DNA of 64,000 nt, from positions 828,990 through 892,989 of the forward strand of contig NZ_ML769313.1 of the NCBI RefSeq assembly GCF_009720365.1, read 5' to 3'. Below, piece by piece: positions 8,357 to 16,960 of the stretch (within the stretch, counting starts at the first letter, position 1; every line of letters starts with the position of its first letter). The DNA is from Catellatospora paridis. GTDB lineage: Bacteria > Actinomycetota > Actinomycetes > Mycobacteriales > Micromonosporaceae. The notes below the pieces were generated by a model, which saw only the letters and a list, made by a program, of their open reading frames with translations, made no database searches and was not told the origin of the DNA. A program made the position numbers and the translations under genes.

Positions 8357-9184
8357 TCAGCCCTTGATGAAGGCGAGCAGGTCGGCGTTGAACTCGTCCT
8401 GGTTGGTGGCGAACAGGCCGTGCGGTGCACCCTTGTAGATCTTGAAGGTGTTGTTCGGGATGAGCTTGGACGATTTCATGCCGGAGGCGACGATCGGCAC
8501 GATCTGGTCGTCGTCGCCCTGGATGATCAGCACCGGAACGTCGATCTTCTTGCAGTCCTCGGTGAGGTCGGTCTCGGAGAACGCCTTGATGCAGTCGTAG
8601 GCGGCCTTGAAGCCCAGCGTCATGCCCTGCAGCCAGAACTCGTCACGCAGGCCCTGGCTGACCTTGTTGCCCTCGCGGTTGGCTCCGAAGAACGGTGCGG
8701 ACAGGTCCTTCCAGAATTGCGACCGGTCGCGTTCGACTCCTTCGCGCAGGCCGTCGAAGACGCTGCGGGGCAGGCCTTCGGGGTTGGCGTCGGTCTTGAG
8801 CATCAGCGGCGGGATGGCGCCGACCAGTACGGCCTTGGAGACGCGGTCGGTGCCGTGCCGGCCCATGTAGCGGACGATTTCGCCGCCGCCGGTGGAGTGT
8901 CCGACCAGGACGATGTCGCGCAGGTCGAGCTTTTCGATGACGGCGGCGAGGTCGTCGGCGTAGGTGTTGAGGTCGTTGCCCTCCCACGGCTGGCTGGAGC
9001 GGCCGTGGCCGCGCCGGTCGTGGGACATTCCGCGGAAGCCGTTGGACACGACGTACCACATCTGGTCGTCCCAGGCGTCGGCCGTCAGCGGCCAGCCGTG
9101 ACTGAACACGATCGGTTGGCCTGTGCCCCAGTCCTTGTAGAAGATGTCGGTGCCGTCTTTGGTGGTAACCATTCCCGTGCTCAC
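8357..9184 (-). CDS. Alpha/beta hydrolase (non-heme chloroperoxidase type)
   Basis: A 275-residue alpha/beta hydrolase of the group annotated as non-heme chloroperoxidases or arylesterases. The nucleophile elbow is GHSTGG (Ser97), the acid sits in QGDDDQIVP and the His in GAPHGLF near the C-terminus. The oxyanion region is [11 protein letters not shown]. There is no signal peptide. Native activity is probably ester or lactone hydrolysis, with perhydrolysis as a side reaction, as known for the family. It is a single gene. Confidence 0.9.
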   Translation of the reverse strand: MSTGMVTTKDGTDIFYKDWGTGQPIVFSHGWPLTADAWDDQMWYVVSNGFRGMSHDRRGHGRSSQPWEGNDLNTYADDLAAVIEKLDLRDIVLVGHSTGGGEIVRYMGRHGTDRVSKAVLVGAIPPLMLKTDANPEGLPRSVFDGLREGVERDRSQFWKDLSAPFFGANREGNKVSQGLRDEFWLQGMTLGFKAAYDCIKAFSETDLTEDCKKIDVPVLIIQGDDDQIVPIVASGMKSSKLIPNNTFKIYKGAPHGLFATNQDEFNADLLAFIKG

Positions 9185-9617
9185 GATTGCACTCCGGTCC
9201 TAGGCCTTGCCGTGGCAAGATGCCTGTTGGGTGTAACGTCCCGGCGTCTTTCCCAGCGCTGCGAGTGTCAATTTTCGCCAGCGCGAACCTTCGCACGCTC
9301 CAGACGATTCAGGCACCACATGCATGCCTTCAGCCGTGAAGCGCACCTGAACGCTTCGTCGCCCGTCGGGCAGTGCAGCCTCGTCGAGCGGGTTGGGTGT
9401 CTGCCTGCTGAGGATCCTGTGCGTGATCGCTCAGCCAGGGTGCGGAGCGCATCGGCTCCGTACTGTGGTGGAATTGGCGTTCGGCCTGGCCAGCGGCCGT
9501 GGGCATAGCGGTCCCGTCCCAGCCCAAAGCTTATGCTCAGGGCCGCGAAGAATGTCGCGGATTGCCGATGCTGTAGCACTCGTCAGCGGGTCAGATAGTC
9601 CCGGCGACGGCATTCGG
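9185..9617. other. Intergenic, no gene seen
   Basis: About 430 bp upstream of the hydrolase gene and downstream of the HPP gene. A short dyad, CTTGCC with GGCAAG, lies near 9205-9218 and may be part of the hydrolase promoter. No coding frame is convincing. Confidence 0.4.
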
Positions 9618-10121
9618 TCATCGGTCTTTGATGCGCCACAGCGGCATGGTGGGCCCGGTGACGCGGCAGAACAGGCCGTCCACCACGGTCACCAGCACCA
9701 CGGCGGCGAACGCCACGAGCAGCTCGGACGGAGTGTGCAGCAGACCGAGACTCACGATGAGCGTGGTGGCGCCTGCGGGCGGGTGTGTCGCCCGCAGCGG
9801 CACCAGTAACGCTGCGGTCAGACCGAGCGACCCTGCGGCGGCGGCGATCCGGGGGGCGCTGACGCCAGCCTGCAGCGCCGACGGCTCATCTGCCAGCCCG
9901 CAGACGACCAGCGCCGCATAGCCGACGAGGAGCGCGATGCCGTGGCCATACAGGGTGCTGCGCGGTGAGGACTGCGGCGCGCGCGGCTGCTCGACGTGCA
10001 GCATCACCGTCGGGCCGAGGCTGGGGAACAGCCACGGTTGCTGCGTCACGAGTGCGGCGGTGCCGGCGACCGCCATTGCCACGACGCTGCCGGAGAACGC
10101 CTTGCCCGTCTCGACGCCCAT
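9618..10121 (-). CDS. HPP family membrane protein
   Basis: A 167-residue protein with four or five hydrophobic helices and the family motif HPPAGA. The start is the Met before GVETGKAF. HPP proteins of cyanobacteria and chloroplasts have been linked to nitrite transport (established knowledge, not shown here). It is the third gene after a NasA-type oxidoreductase and a helical protein, with a 47-bp gap, which fits a nitrite-handling role. The substrate remains inference. Confidence 0.85.
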   Translation of the reverse strand: MGVETGKAFSGSVVAMAVAGTAALVTQQPWLFPSLGPTVMLHVEQPRAPQSSPRSTLYGHGIALLVGYAALVVCGLADEPSALQAGVSAPRIAAAAGSLGLTAALLVPLRATHPPAGATTLIVSLGLLHTPSELLVAFAAVVLVTVVDGLFCRVTGPTMPLWRIKDR

Positions 10122-10168
10122 CTTGTTTCTACTCGTGGGCTGCGGACGGTCGCCGCGGCCGGCATGGG

Positions 10169-10627
10169 TCACTTCGCCACCAGCAGGGCCTGCGGTGCGG
10201 CCGCCTTCAGCTGGGTGGTCAACCACGCCAACTGCACCTTCGTCTCGGGCTGACAGGCGCTGACCGCGGCGATCAGGTCGTGATCGCGCAATGCCTGCGC
10301 GGCCTGGTACACCGCCGTCCACGTGCAGTCGACCAGGGTCGCCAGCAGCAGCAGGTCCTGCAGGTCGCGCAGCAGTCCGACACCACCGCTGCGAGTGCTG
10401 GGCAGGGTGTCGGCGTGTAGGCGCTCAGGTTCGGTCTCGCGGTGCTCGCCGTAGCGTTCGACGATCGGGGCGAGCATGGAGACATGTTCGCGGCACTGGG
10501 CGGCTAGCAGGCGGCAGGTACGGGCGACTTCCTTCTCCTCGGCATGCCCGGCGCGGATCATGTCATAGGCATCGGCGAGGGTGCCCTCGCCGCCGTGCAG
10601 GAGCCCGACGTAGGTCGCTAGATGCAT
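10169..10627 (-). CDS. Helical protein coupled to molybdoenzyme
   Basis: 152 residues, almost entirely predicted alpha-helix (MHLATYVGLLHGGEGTLADA, then long amphipathic stretches), like a four-helix ferritin-like or hemerythrin-like bundle. There is no clear metal site, though His and Glu are frequent (HAEEKE, CREHVS). Its ATG overlaps the stop of the molybdopterin oxidoreductase in an ATGA, so translation is coupled. It may be a maturation or partner protein of that enzyme. I do not recognise a named family. Confidence 0.75.
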   Translation of the reverse strand: MHLATYVGLLHGGEGTLADAYDMIRAGHAEEKEVARTCRLLAAQCREHVSMLAPIVERYGEHRETEPERLHADTLPSTRSGGVGLLRDLQDLLLLATLVDCTWTAVYQAAQALRDHDLIAAVSACQPETKVQLAWLTTQLKAAAPQALLVAK

Positions 10628-13029
10628 CACGCACCACCTTCGCGCGGCCCACGTGCGGCGGCGGCCAGGGAGGGCTCCGGTTCGGCCGGGGCGGAGGCGG
10701 TGTTCGCCGGTGCGGGCGTCGGGTGGGCACCCGGGCCGAGGCGGGTGATGCGGGCGGCGGCGAGTTTGAACTGCGGCTGCTTGGACACCGGGTCCCAGAC
10801 GGTGTCGACGAGTTCGTTGGCCGCGCGGGGTAGCTCGTCGGGATCGTCCCAGGTGCCGTAGTGGAACGGGATGAACACCGTGCCGGGTCGTCCGCGAGCG
10901 ACGCGCACGGGTAGCCGTACGGCGCCGTTCTCCGTCTCTACCAGAGCCAGGTCGCCTTCGGCCAACCCGAGTCGGGTCGCGTCGTCGACGTTGACCTCGA
11001 CCCACGGCCCGGGCGCGGCATCATTGAGCTGGCGGGCGCGGCCGGTCTTGGTGCGGGTGTGGAAGTGGTAGACGGTGCGACCGGTGGTCAGCACCAGCGG
11101 GTAGTCACCACTGCTGGGATCGACGGGCTGGTAGTGGGCCGTCTTCAGCATCGCCCGGCCGGCCGGGTCGAACAGCGCGTACTGCTGCGGGCTGACCCCC
11201 GCGCCGGTGAGCAGGTCATGGCCGTACGTTTCGCACTCATCGGCCGCGGTCGGGAACACGCCGTCGGTGTAAAGGCGTTCGGTGCCGTCGGGGTGGGCGT
11301 CGTTGCACGGCCACTGCACTCCGCCGGCGCGCAGCTGTTCGTAGCTGATGCCGGTGTAGTCGCAGGGCCGGCCGCGGGTGCACTCCCGCCAGGCCGCGAA
11401 CGCGCCCTCCGGGTCGTGCCAGCCGATCAGCGGGTTGCCGTCGCGGTCACGCAGGTCCATGCGCTGGGCGTAGTCGCAGAAGATGTCGAGGTCGGAGCGG
11501 GCCTGCCCGGGCGGGTCGACGGCCTTGTCGCTCAGGTGGACCGTGCGGTCGACGTTGGTGCAGGTGCCGGTCCTCTCGCCCCACATCGCCGCGGGCAGCA
11601 CAACGTCGGCCAGCTCCGTGGTCTCGGTCGGGAAGCAGTCCTGCACGATCACGAACAGTCGCTCGTCGGCCAGGATGCGCCGGATGCGGGCCAGGTCGGG
11701 CATGCTGACCGCGGGGTTGGTGCCCACGATCCACAGCAGCCTGATCGAACCCTGCTCGGCGTAGCGGAAGATCTGCATGGCGTGGGTGGACTCGGCCCAG
11801 TGCGGGATCTTCAGCGGATCGACGTTCCACAGCCGCGCCAGCTGCTCGATGTGCTCGGGGTTGTCCCAGTTCCGGAAGCCTGGCAGGTCGCCGCCCGCGC
11901 CGGTCTCGCGGTTGTTCTGCGCGGTGGGCTGGCCGTTCATCTGCAGCAGCCCACTACCGGGCCGGCCGATAAGGCCGCGCAGCAGGTGCAGGTTGTTGAC
12001 CTGGCAGGCCGACGCGGTCGCCTGATTCGACTGGTAGACGCCCTGCAACACGGTCGACATGACACTCGGGGCGGTGGTGAAAATCTCCGCGGCGCGGCGG
12101 ATGTCGCGGGCGGGCACGCCACAGATGTCGGCGACCTTGTCCAATGGATAGGCGGCGGCGGTGCGAGCCAGGTCGTCGTATCCGATCGTGTGCGCCGCCA
12201 CCCAGTCGTGGTCGACGGCGTCCAGTTCGATCAGCTGCTGGATTAGCCCGTTGAGCAGCGCCATGTTCGTGCCCGGGCGGATCGGCAGGTGGACTTCGGC
12301 GGCGTCGGCGACGTTGCTGCGGCGCGGGTCGACGCAGACCAGCACCGGCGGATTGGGTGCGGCCAACCGGTCCAGGATGCGGGCCCAGAGCACGGTCTGC
12401 GTCTCGGCCATGTTGTGGCCGTACAGGAAGATCGCGTCGGTGACGTCAAGGTCGGTGTAGCTGCCTGGTTGGCCGTCGCTGCCGAAGTTCTCCTTGAACG
12501 CCGCGGCGGCGGTGGCGGTGCACAGGCGGGTGTTGCCGTCCATGTGCGGGGTGCCCAGCCCGGCCTTGCCGATCACGCCGAGGGTGTAGTACTCCTCTAT
12601 GAACATCTGCCCGGTGCTGTAGAAGCCGTGGGACAGCGGGCCGCTCTCGGCCAGCAGGTGTTGGGACGTGTCGGTGATGAGGGACATGGCCTCGTCCCAG
12701 GTGCTTTCGGTCAGCACCCCGTCGCGGCGGATGAGGGGCCGGGTGAGCCGATCGGGGGAGTTCGCGGCCTGCCAGCCGTAGAGGCCCTTGGGCCCGAGCC
12801 GGCCGTGGTTGACCCGGTCCACGGCCCGGCCGCGGATACCGACCATCCGGCCGCCCGCGACCGCGATCTCACACCCGCAGCCATTGCTGCACAGAACACA
12901 AACCGACGGCACCCAACTCACGGCCGCCTCGCCGACGCCCTCGTCCAGCATGGTGTCGACCCGTACGGGCCACGGCTGCTGCGGGGTATGCGGCGTGCGC
13001 TCCCCCCAGATGTCCGCGATGCGATCGGT
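10627..13029 (-). CDS. Molybdopterin oxidoreductase, NasA/Nap type
   Basis: An 800-residue bis-MGD enzyme; the likely start is the Met of MTDRIADIWG. The N-terminal Fe-S region reads CVLCSNGCGCE (Cys45, 48, 52, 54). The place of the usual fourth ligand, before PKG, is Gly80 (GRLGPKG). NTRLC puts Cys171 where the Mo-binding Cys of NasA/NapA sits, which favours nitrate reductase over selenocysteine formate dehydrogenase. The C-terminal MGD-binding domain (LVLTTGRTVYHFHTRTKTG onwards) is complete. There is no Tat signal, so it is probably cytoplasmic. It heads an operon with the helical protein and HPP gene. No FAD or BFD domain is fused and no nitrite reductase lies nearby. Confidence 0.88.
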   Translation of the reverse strand, partial: TDRIADIWGERTPHTPQQPWPVRVDTMLDEGVGEAAVSWVPSVCVLCSNGCGCEIAVAGGRMVGIRGRAVDRVNHGRLGPKGLYGWQAANSPDRLTRPLIRRDGVLTESTWDEAMSLITDTSQHLLAESGPLSHGFYSTGQMFIEEYYTLGVIGKAGLGTPHMDGNTRLCTATAAAAFKENFGSDGQPGSYTDLDVTDAIFLYGHNMAETQTVLWARILDRLAAPNPPVLVCVDPRRSNVADAAEVHLPIRPGTNMALLNGLIQQLIELDAVDHDWVAAHTIGYDDLARTAAAYPLDKVADICGVPARDIRRAAEIFTTAPSVMSTVLQGVYQSNQATASACQVNNLHLLRGLIGRPGSGLLQMNGQPTAQNNRETGAGGDLPGFRNWDNPEHIEQLARLWNVDPLKIPHWAESTHAMQIFRYAEQGSIRLLWIVGTNPAVSMPDLARIRRILADERLFVIVQDCFPTETTELADVVLPAAMWGERTGTCTNVDRTVHLSDKAVDPPGQARSDLDIFCDYAQRMDLRDRDGNPLIGWHDPEGAFAAWRECTRGRPCDYTGISYEQLRAGGVQWPCNDAHPDGTERLYTDGVFPTAADECETYGHDLLTGAGVSPQQYALFDPAGRAMLKTAHYQPVDPSSGDYPLVLTTGRTVYHFHTRTKTGRARQLNDAAPGPWVEVNVDDATRLGLAEGDLALVETENGAVRLPVRVARGRPGTVFIPFHYGTWDDPDELPRAANELVDTVWDPVSKQPQFKLAAARITRLGPGAHPTPAPANTASAPAEPEPSLAAAARGPREGGA

Positions 13030-13429
13030 CATCTCGCGCCCCCATCCGCAAGTCGCCATCGGGCGACCACATCATCGAGAGTTCCTGGTGGTGGTCGGCC
13101 ACTTCACGACCTGCCGCGGCTCACTTGCCGTCCAGTAACGCTAATGCGCGACGGGCCGAGGGATGGGCGACTCGAGGAAACCCGGCCTGCCCCACCCAGC
13201 CAACACGTCACGGACCGGACGATCGGCCGTTTGAGCAGCTCGCCACGGTGTTGACCTAAACCTGACGGTCAGCGCCGTCCCGCGCGACGATGTACAGGTG
13301 GCCGGTGGGTCGAGCAGCCAGACGCCGGCGAAATCGGGCGAACCGTTGGGAGGCTGATGACATCAGTGGGCGGTTCGCGTGCACCGTCCTGGTCGGCCAA
13401 ACGGCGCTGCGACGCCCATGCCGCGCCGG
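13030..13429. other. Intergenic, no gene seen
   Basis: About 400 bp upstream of the molybdoenzyme gene and downstream of the HxlR gene. It should hold the operon promoter, but I see no clear -10/-35 or operator dyad. Confidence 0.45.
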
Positions 13430-13816
13430 CTACGGAGCGTCGAAGACCTCCCGCGCTTGCTGGATGCCGGCTGCGTTGTCGACCGCCCAGCGGGCGAGGC
13501 GTCGTGCGACGGCGAGCAGGCTGATGCCGCGCGGGGTGAGCGCGTAGTCGACGCGCAGGGGTTTGGCGTCGTGCAGGGTCCGGGTGACCAGCCCGTCCCG
13601 CTCCATGCTTCGCAGGGTGGCGCTGAGCATGCGCTGGGTGATGGGCTCGCTGAGCCGGCGGAGCTCGTTGAAGCGCTTCGTGGAGTGCCCCAGCTGGCAG
13701 ATGACCACGACAGACCACTTGTCGCCGATGCGCTCCAGCACGTCGCGCACCAGCTCGCGGCCCTGACCGCAGAGCACCAGTTCCTGCTCGCTCATGGAGG
13801 TGGTCGGGTGCGCCAT
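13430..13816 (-). CDS. HxlR family transcriptional regulator
   Basis: A 128-residue winged-helix regulator. The HxlR core DKWSVVVICQLGHSTKRFNEL is followed by ITQRMLSATLRSMERDGLV, the recognition helix, and a wing ending YALTPRG. A Cys near the N-terminus (LVLCGQG, Cys16) could sense electrophiles, as in several family members; this is inference. It is divergent from the quinone oxidoreductase/SDR pair and probably represses it together with itself. Confidence 0.9.
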   Translation of the reverse strand: MAHPTTSMSEQELVLCGQGRELVRDVLERIGDKWSVVVICQLGHSTKRFNELRRLSEPITQRMLSATLRSMERDGLVTRTLHDAKPLRVDYALTPRGISLLAVARRLARWAVDNAAGIQQAREVFDAP

Positions 13817-13942
13817 GAACGCCAGTATATGACGGATACCAGGTGCCGACCTGCGGCCAGTCGGTACCGCTGGCGATACCAGGGCACTTTGAAGTGCCTT
13901 CTTGTCGGACTTGCCCAGACTGCGGACACTCGAAGGACGGTA

Positions 13943-13969
13943 CGGGTCAGGTACCAGGTACGTGACCCG
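13943..13969. promoter_or_regulatory. 27-bp nested dyad, probable HxlR operator
   Basis: Outer arms CGGGTCA (943-949) and TGACCCG (963-969) enclose a palindrome GTACC-A-GGTAC (951-961). Only three central or flanking positions break symmetry. It lies 41 bp before the oxidoreductase start in the divergent promoter. GTACC-type half-sites recur near 13861 and 13876 (GGTACC, GATACC). HxlR sites typically contain GTAC or TACT half-sites. Confidence 0.65.
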
Positions 13970-14009
13970 AACCACACGAGAGTCTTGAGCTAGATCACGG
14001 GGGAAGATC

Positions 14010-14993
14010 ATGAAAGCTGTCGGTCTGCACGAGTTCGGCGGTCCGGAGGTGCTGCGGGTCGTCGACGTGCCGGAACCGCACGCCGGTCCCGGGCAGGTCC
14101 GGGTCCGGGTGCACGCTGCCGCCGTGAACCCGGCGGACGTGCTGATACGCAACGGCACGCAGGAATGGGCGCTGGAAGGGGTGCCCGCGCCGTACGTTCC
14201 GGGAATGGACGTCGCGGGCGTGGTCGACGAGATAGGCCCCGACACCGACACGGGGCTGCGCGTCGGTGATCCGGTGATGGCGATGCTGCTGCCGTTCCTT
14301 CCCGCCGACGACGGCACCGTCGCCTACCGGGGCGGCGGCTACGTGCAGTACGCGGTCCTGCCTGCCACGTCGGTGGTCCGCGCGCCGGACGGGTTCGGCC
14401 ACGAGGCCGCCGCGACGCTGCCGATGAACGGCCTGACCGCGCTGCTGGCCTTCGACCAGCTGGGCCTGCCGCCCGGGTCGACCCTGGCCGTAATCGGGGC
14501 CGCCGGAGCGCTCGGCGGATACCTCGTCCAGCTGGCCGCCCACGCCGGACTCACCGTGATCGCCGACGCCGCCCCAGCCGACGAACAGCTCGTCCGCGAG
14601 CTCGGCGCGACCGAGGTCGTGCCCAGGGGTCCCGAGGTCGTCGACAACATCCGCGCACGGTATCCCGACGGCGTGGACGCCGTCGCCGACACGGCGCTGG
14701 TCGGGCCCCGGCTGCTCGACGCGGTCCGCGACGGTGGCACCTTCATCCGGTTCCGGCAGACCGAGGAGCCCGGCGGCTACACCGCCGACAGCACCCGCGG
14801 GATCAGGGTGCTGTCGCCGTTCGTACCCGAATACGACGGCCGCACCGACAAGCTCGACGAGATCCGCCGCCTGGCCGGATCCGGTGTGCTCACGCCCCGG
14901 ATCGCCGAGGTGATGCCCGCTGACCGGGCATCAGAAGCCCACCGCCGGCTCGAGGAGGGCGGGGTACGCGGGCGGTTCGTCCTCACCTTCTGA
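14010..14993 (+). CDS. NADP-dependent quinone oxidoreductase (MDR family)
   Basis: A 327-residue zinc-free medium-chain dehydrogenase/reductase. It has the N-terminal GroES-like fold (MKAVGLHEFGGPEVL) and a Rossmann domain with VIGAAGALGGYLVQLA at about 163-178. Structural-zinc cysteines are absent, so a quinone oxidoreductase or enoyl reductase role is likely. It is first in a two-gene transcript with the SDR 51 bp downstream and is divergent from HxlR, a layout common for electrophile or quinone detoxification. Confidence 0.88.
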   Translation: MKAVGLHEFGGPEVLRVVDVPEPHAGPGQVRVRVHAAAVNPADVLIRNGTQEWALEGVPAPYVPGMDVAGVVDEIGPDTDTGLRVGDPVMAMLLPFLPADDGTVAYRGGGYVQYAVLPATSVVRAPDGFGHEAAATLPMNGLTALLAFDQLGLPPGSTLAVIGAAGALGGYLVQLAAHAGLTVIADAAPADEQLVRELGATEVVPRGPEVVDNIRARYPDGVDAVADTALVGPRLLDAVRDGGTFIRFRQTEEPGGYTADSTRGIRVLSPFVPEYDGRTDKLDEIRRLAGSGVLTPRIAEVMPADRASEAHRRLEEGGVRGRFVLTF

Positions 14994-15044
14994 CAAAGCT
15001 CACCTTCTGGCAACAGTTCGATACATCCGAAAGAGAGAGCAACC

Positions 15045-15809
15045 GTGTCCGCACGCTTCACCGACAAAGTCATCCTGATCACCGGTGCCACTTCTGGCAT
15101 GGGCCGGGCCGTCGCCGAGCGGGTCACCGCCGAGGGCGCCAAGGTCGTGCTGGCCGCCCGCGGCAAGGACGCCGGAGACGCCTTCGCCGCGCAGCTGCGC
15201 GCCGCCGGGCACGACGTGCTGTTCGTGCCGACCGACGTGACGGTCGCGGCCGAGGTCGCGCAGCTGGTCCGGCAAGCCGTCGAGCACTACGGGCGGCTCG
15301 ACGGCGCGTTCAACAACGTCGGCGCCGCCACCGCGTACGCCCCCGTCACCGACATCGGCGAAGACGCCTGGCGTGCCGACCAGGCGCTCAACCTCGACAG
15401 CGTCTTCTACGGACTCAAGTACGAGATCCCCGCGATCCAGGCGGCCGGCGGCGGCGCGATCGTCAACAACTCCTCCAACCTCGGCGTCACCGGCGCGCCC
15501 GGCATGGCCTCCTACAGCGCCGCCAAGCACGGCGTCGTCGGACTCACCCGCTCGGCCGCACTCGACACCGCCTCCACGGGCGTCCGGATCAACGCGCTCG
15601 TCACCGGCGGCGTCGACACCCCGCTGCTGCGCGGCGCGATGGGCCCGAACCCGGAAGAGGCCATCAAGGCCGCAGGCGCGATGCACCCGGTCGGACGGAT
15701 CGCCCAGCCCGAGGAGATCGCCGCGTTCGTCGCGTTCCTGCTCAGCGACGAGGCCAAATTCATCACCGGCGCGGCACTGGCGATCGACGGCGGCATGACC
15801 GCCGCATGA
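15045..15809 (+). CDS. SDR family oxidoreductase
   Basis: A 254-residue classical short-chain dehydrogenase. TGATSGMGRAVAE (about 14-26) is the NAD(P)-binding TGxxxGxG motif. FNNVGAAT carries the NNxG motif, a Ser lies in NNSSNLG, and YSAAKH is the YxxxK pair. The C-terminus FITGAALAIDGGMTAA is typical. The start is GTG. It follows the quinone oxidoreductase and ends before a strong double terminator. Confidence 0.9.
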   Translation: MSARFTDKVILITGATSGMGRAVAERVTAEGAKVVLAARGKDAGDAFAAQLRAAGHDVLFVPTDVTVAAEVAQLVRQAVEHYGRLDGAFNNVGAATAYAPVTDIGEDAWRADQALNLDSVFYGLKYEIPAIQAAGGGAIVNNSSNLGVTGAPGMASYSAAKHGVVGLTRSAALDTASTGVRINALVTGGVDTPLLRGAMGPNPEEAIKAAGAMHPVGRIAQPEEIAAFVAFLLSDEAKFITGAALAIDGGMTAA

Positions 15810-15816
15810 GCCCGTC

Positions 15817-15883
15817 GAGCCCAGGCGGTCCGAGTCTCGAAAGCCGCCTGGGCTCCGGTTGAGGGGCGGGTTCCGCCCCTCAA
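15817..15883. terminator. Double bidirectional terminator
   Basis: Two perfect stems lie in tandem: a 12-bp stem (817-828 with 844-855) and an 11-bp stem (859-869 with 873-883, loop GTT). They separate the plus-strand SDR from the convergent minus-strand crcB pair. Neither has a long T-run, as is common in actinomycetes. Confidence 0.8.
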
Positions 15884-15904
15884 CGCTCAGCGGCGGCTTG
15901 GGTG

Positions 15905-16270
15905 TCAGCCGACGACGGCCCCGGCCGCTGCGTAGCCCAGCACCGCGGCACCGAGGCCTGCGACGATGCTGGCGGTGAGGTTGACCAGGGCGTACAGGCG
16001 GGAGCCGTCCTGGATGAGCCGGACGGTCTCGTAGCTGAACGTGGAGTATGTGGTGAGTGCTCCGCAAAACCCGGTGCCGACTAGTGCCATCAGACCGTTG
16101 GCGGGTGGCAGCCCGAGCACGAACCCCAGCACCAGAGCACCGGCCACATTCACCGCCAACGTGCCCCACGGGAACAGGGAGGGGTGGCGTGTCTGGATGG
16201 CGCGGTCTGTGAGGTACCGCAGCGGTGCGCCGACCGCGGCGCCGAGCGCGACCAGCAACAGCAGCGTCAT
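15905..16270 (-). CDS. crcB: Fluoride channel subunit CrcB/Fluc (second of pair)
   Basis: A 121-residue, four-helix CrcB/Fluc protein with the family signature GFCGALTTYSTFSYE (about 67-81) and NVAGALVLG. Fluc channels are dual-topology dimers that expel fluoride. Adjacent paired genes usually form heterodimers. Its ATG overlaps the stop of the upstream crcB in an ATGA. Confidence 0.9.
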   Translation of the reverse strand: MTLLLLVALGAAVGAPLRYLTDRAIQTRHPSLFPWGTLAVNVAGALVLGFVLGLPPANGLMALVGTGFCGALTTYSTFSYETVRLIQDGSRLYALVNLTASIVAGLGAAVLGYAAAGAVVG

Positions 16271-16749
16271 CGCCGCTGCCCAGGTGCGTGGATCACCGGT
16301 GCTCGCGGCCGCACCAACCAGATGGTGAGTTCCATCGCCGCCCATACCGCCAGCAGCGCTGCGAAAAGCGTACCGGCCAGATAGGCCAGCGCCGTCCGGG
16401 GGTGACCTTCGGCGATCATGACTTGGATGTCGCCGATGTAGGTTGAGAAGGTGGTGAAGCCACCGAGCACTCCCACGCCGAGGAACGGGCGGATCAACTG
16501 CCCACGCCAGACCCGCTGGACTAGCACCATGAGGATCCCGATGAGGGCGCAGCCGACCACGTTGATGGTGAAGACCGTCCACCCGAACGTGCCCGCAGGA
16601 CGGGGGAATGCCGTCTCCAATGCGTACCGGGCGAGCGCCCCGAGCACTCCTCCTGCAGAGATGACGCCCAGTAGCGCCCAGCGGCTGCTGGGGTGCATCT
16701 CGGCGCGGTGCGCCGGAATGGCAAGGTCGACATCGCAGTTCATCGGCAT
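16267..16749 (-). CDS. crcB: Fluoride channel subunit CrcB/Fluc (first of pair)
   Basis: About 160 residues from the Met of MPMNCDVD. Four helices, with VGVLGGFTTFSTYIGD as the Fluc signature and INVVGCALIG as the conserved Asn helix. The N-terminus is about 25 residues longer and more polar than its partner. The two proteins are diverged and translationally coupled, so a heterodimeric pair oriented oppositely in the membrane is likely. A divergent promoter region lies between it and the Kup gene. Confidence 0.9.
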   Translation of the reverse strand: MPMNCDVDLAIPAHRAEMHPSSRWALLGVISAGGVLGALARYALETAFPRPAGTFGWTVFTINVVGCALIGILMVLVQRVWRGQLIRPFLGVGVLGGFTTFSTYIGDIQVMIAEGHPRTALAYLAGTLFAALLAVWAAMELTIWLVRPRAPVIHAPGQRR

Positions 16750-16948
16750 GGCTGACCTCGGCACGGCCACCTCCCGGACGACGACGCGTCGAGCACCGAT
16801 CGTGGTGCAGCTGTGGACAGACACTCAGCGCTCAGCGTACGGCGACATGATCGCCTCGACAGGCATAACGTGCTTTCTCCGGCTTCGTCGAGCCGCACCT
16901 TCCGGGACCACACAACGCGCATATCGGGTTATCCGGGCTCCGATTGCA

Positions 16949-16954
16949 TAGTCT
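16949..16954 (+). promoter_or_regulatory. Candidate -10 box for leaderless kup mRNA
   Basis: TAGTCT fits the actinobacterial TANNNT -10 consensus and ends 6 nt before the GTG start at 16961. No Shine-Dalgarno sequence is visible there, so a leaderless transcript is likely. Confidence 0.5.
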
Positions 16955-16960
16955 GGACGG

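Noticed and set aside
16812-16858. Fluoride-riboswitch-like hairpin upstream of crcB (minus strand GGCGATCATGTCGCC)
   Set aside because: The first stem and a GCTGA box resemble the crcB motif, but the loop has no complement to form the required pseudoknot and the second helix is poor.
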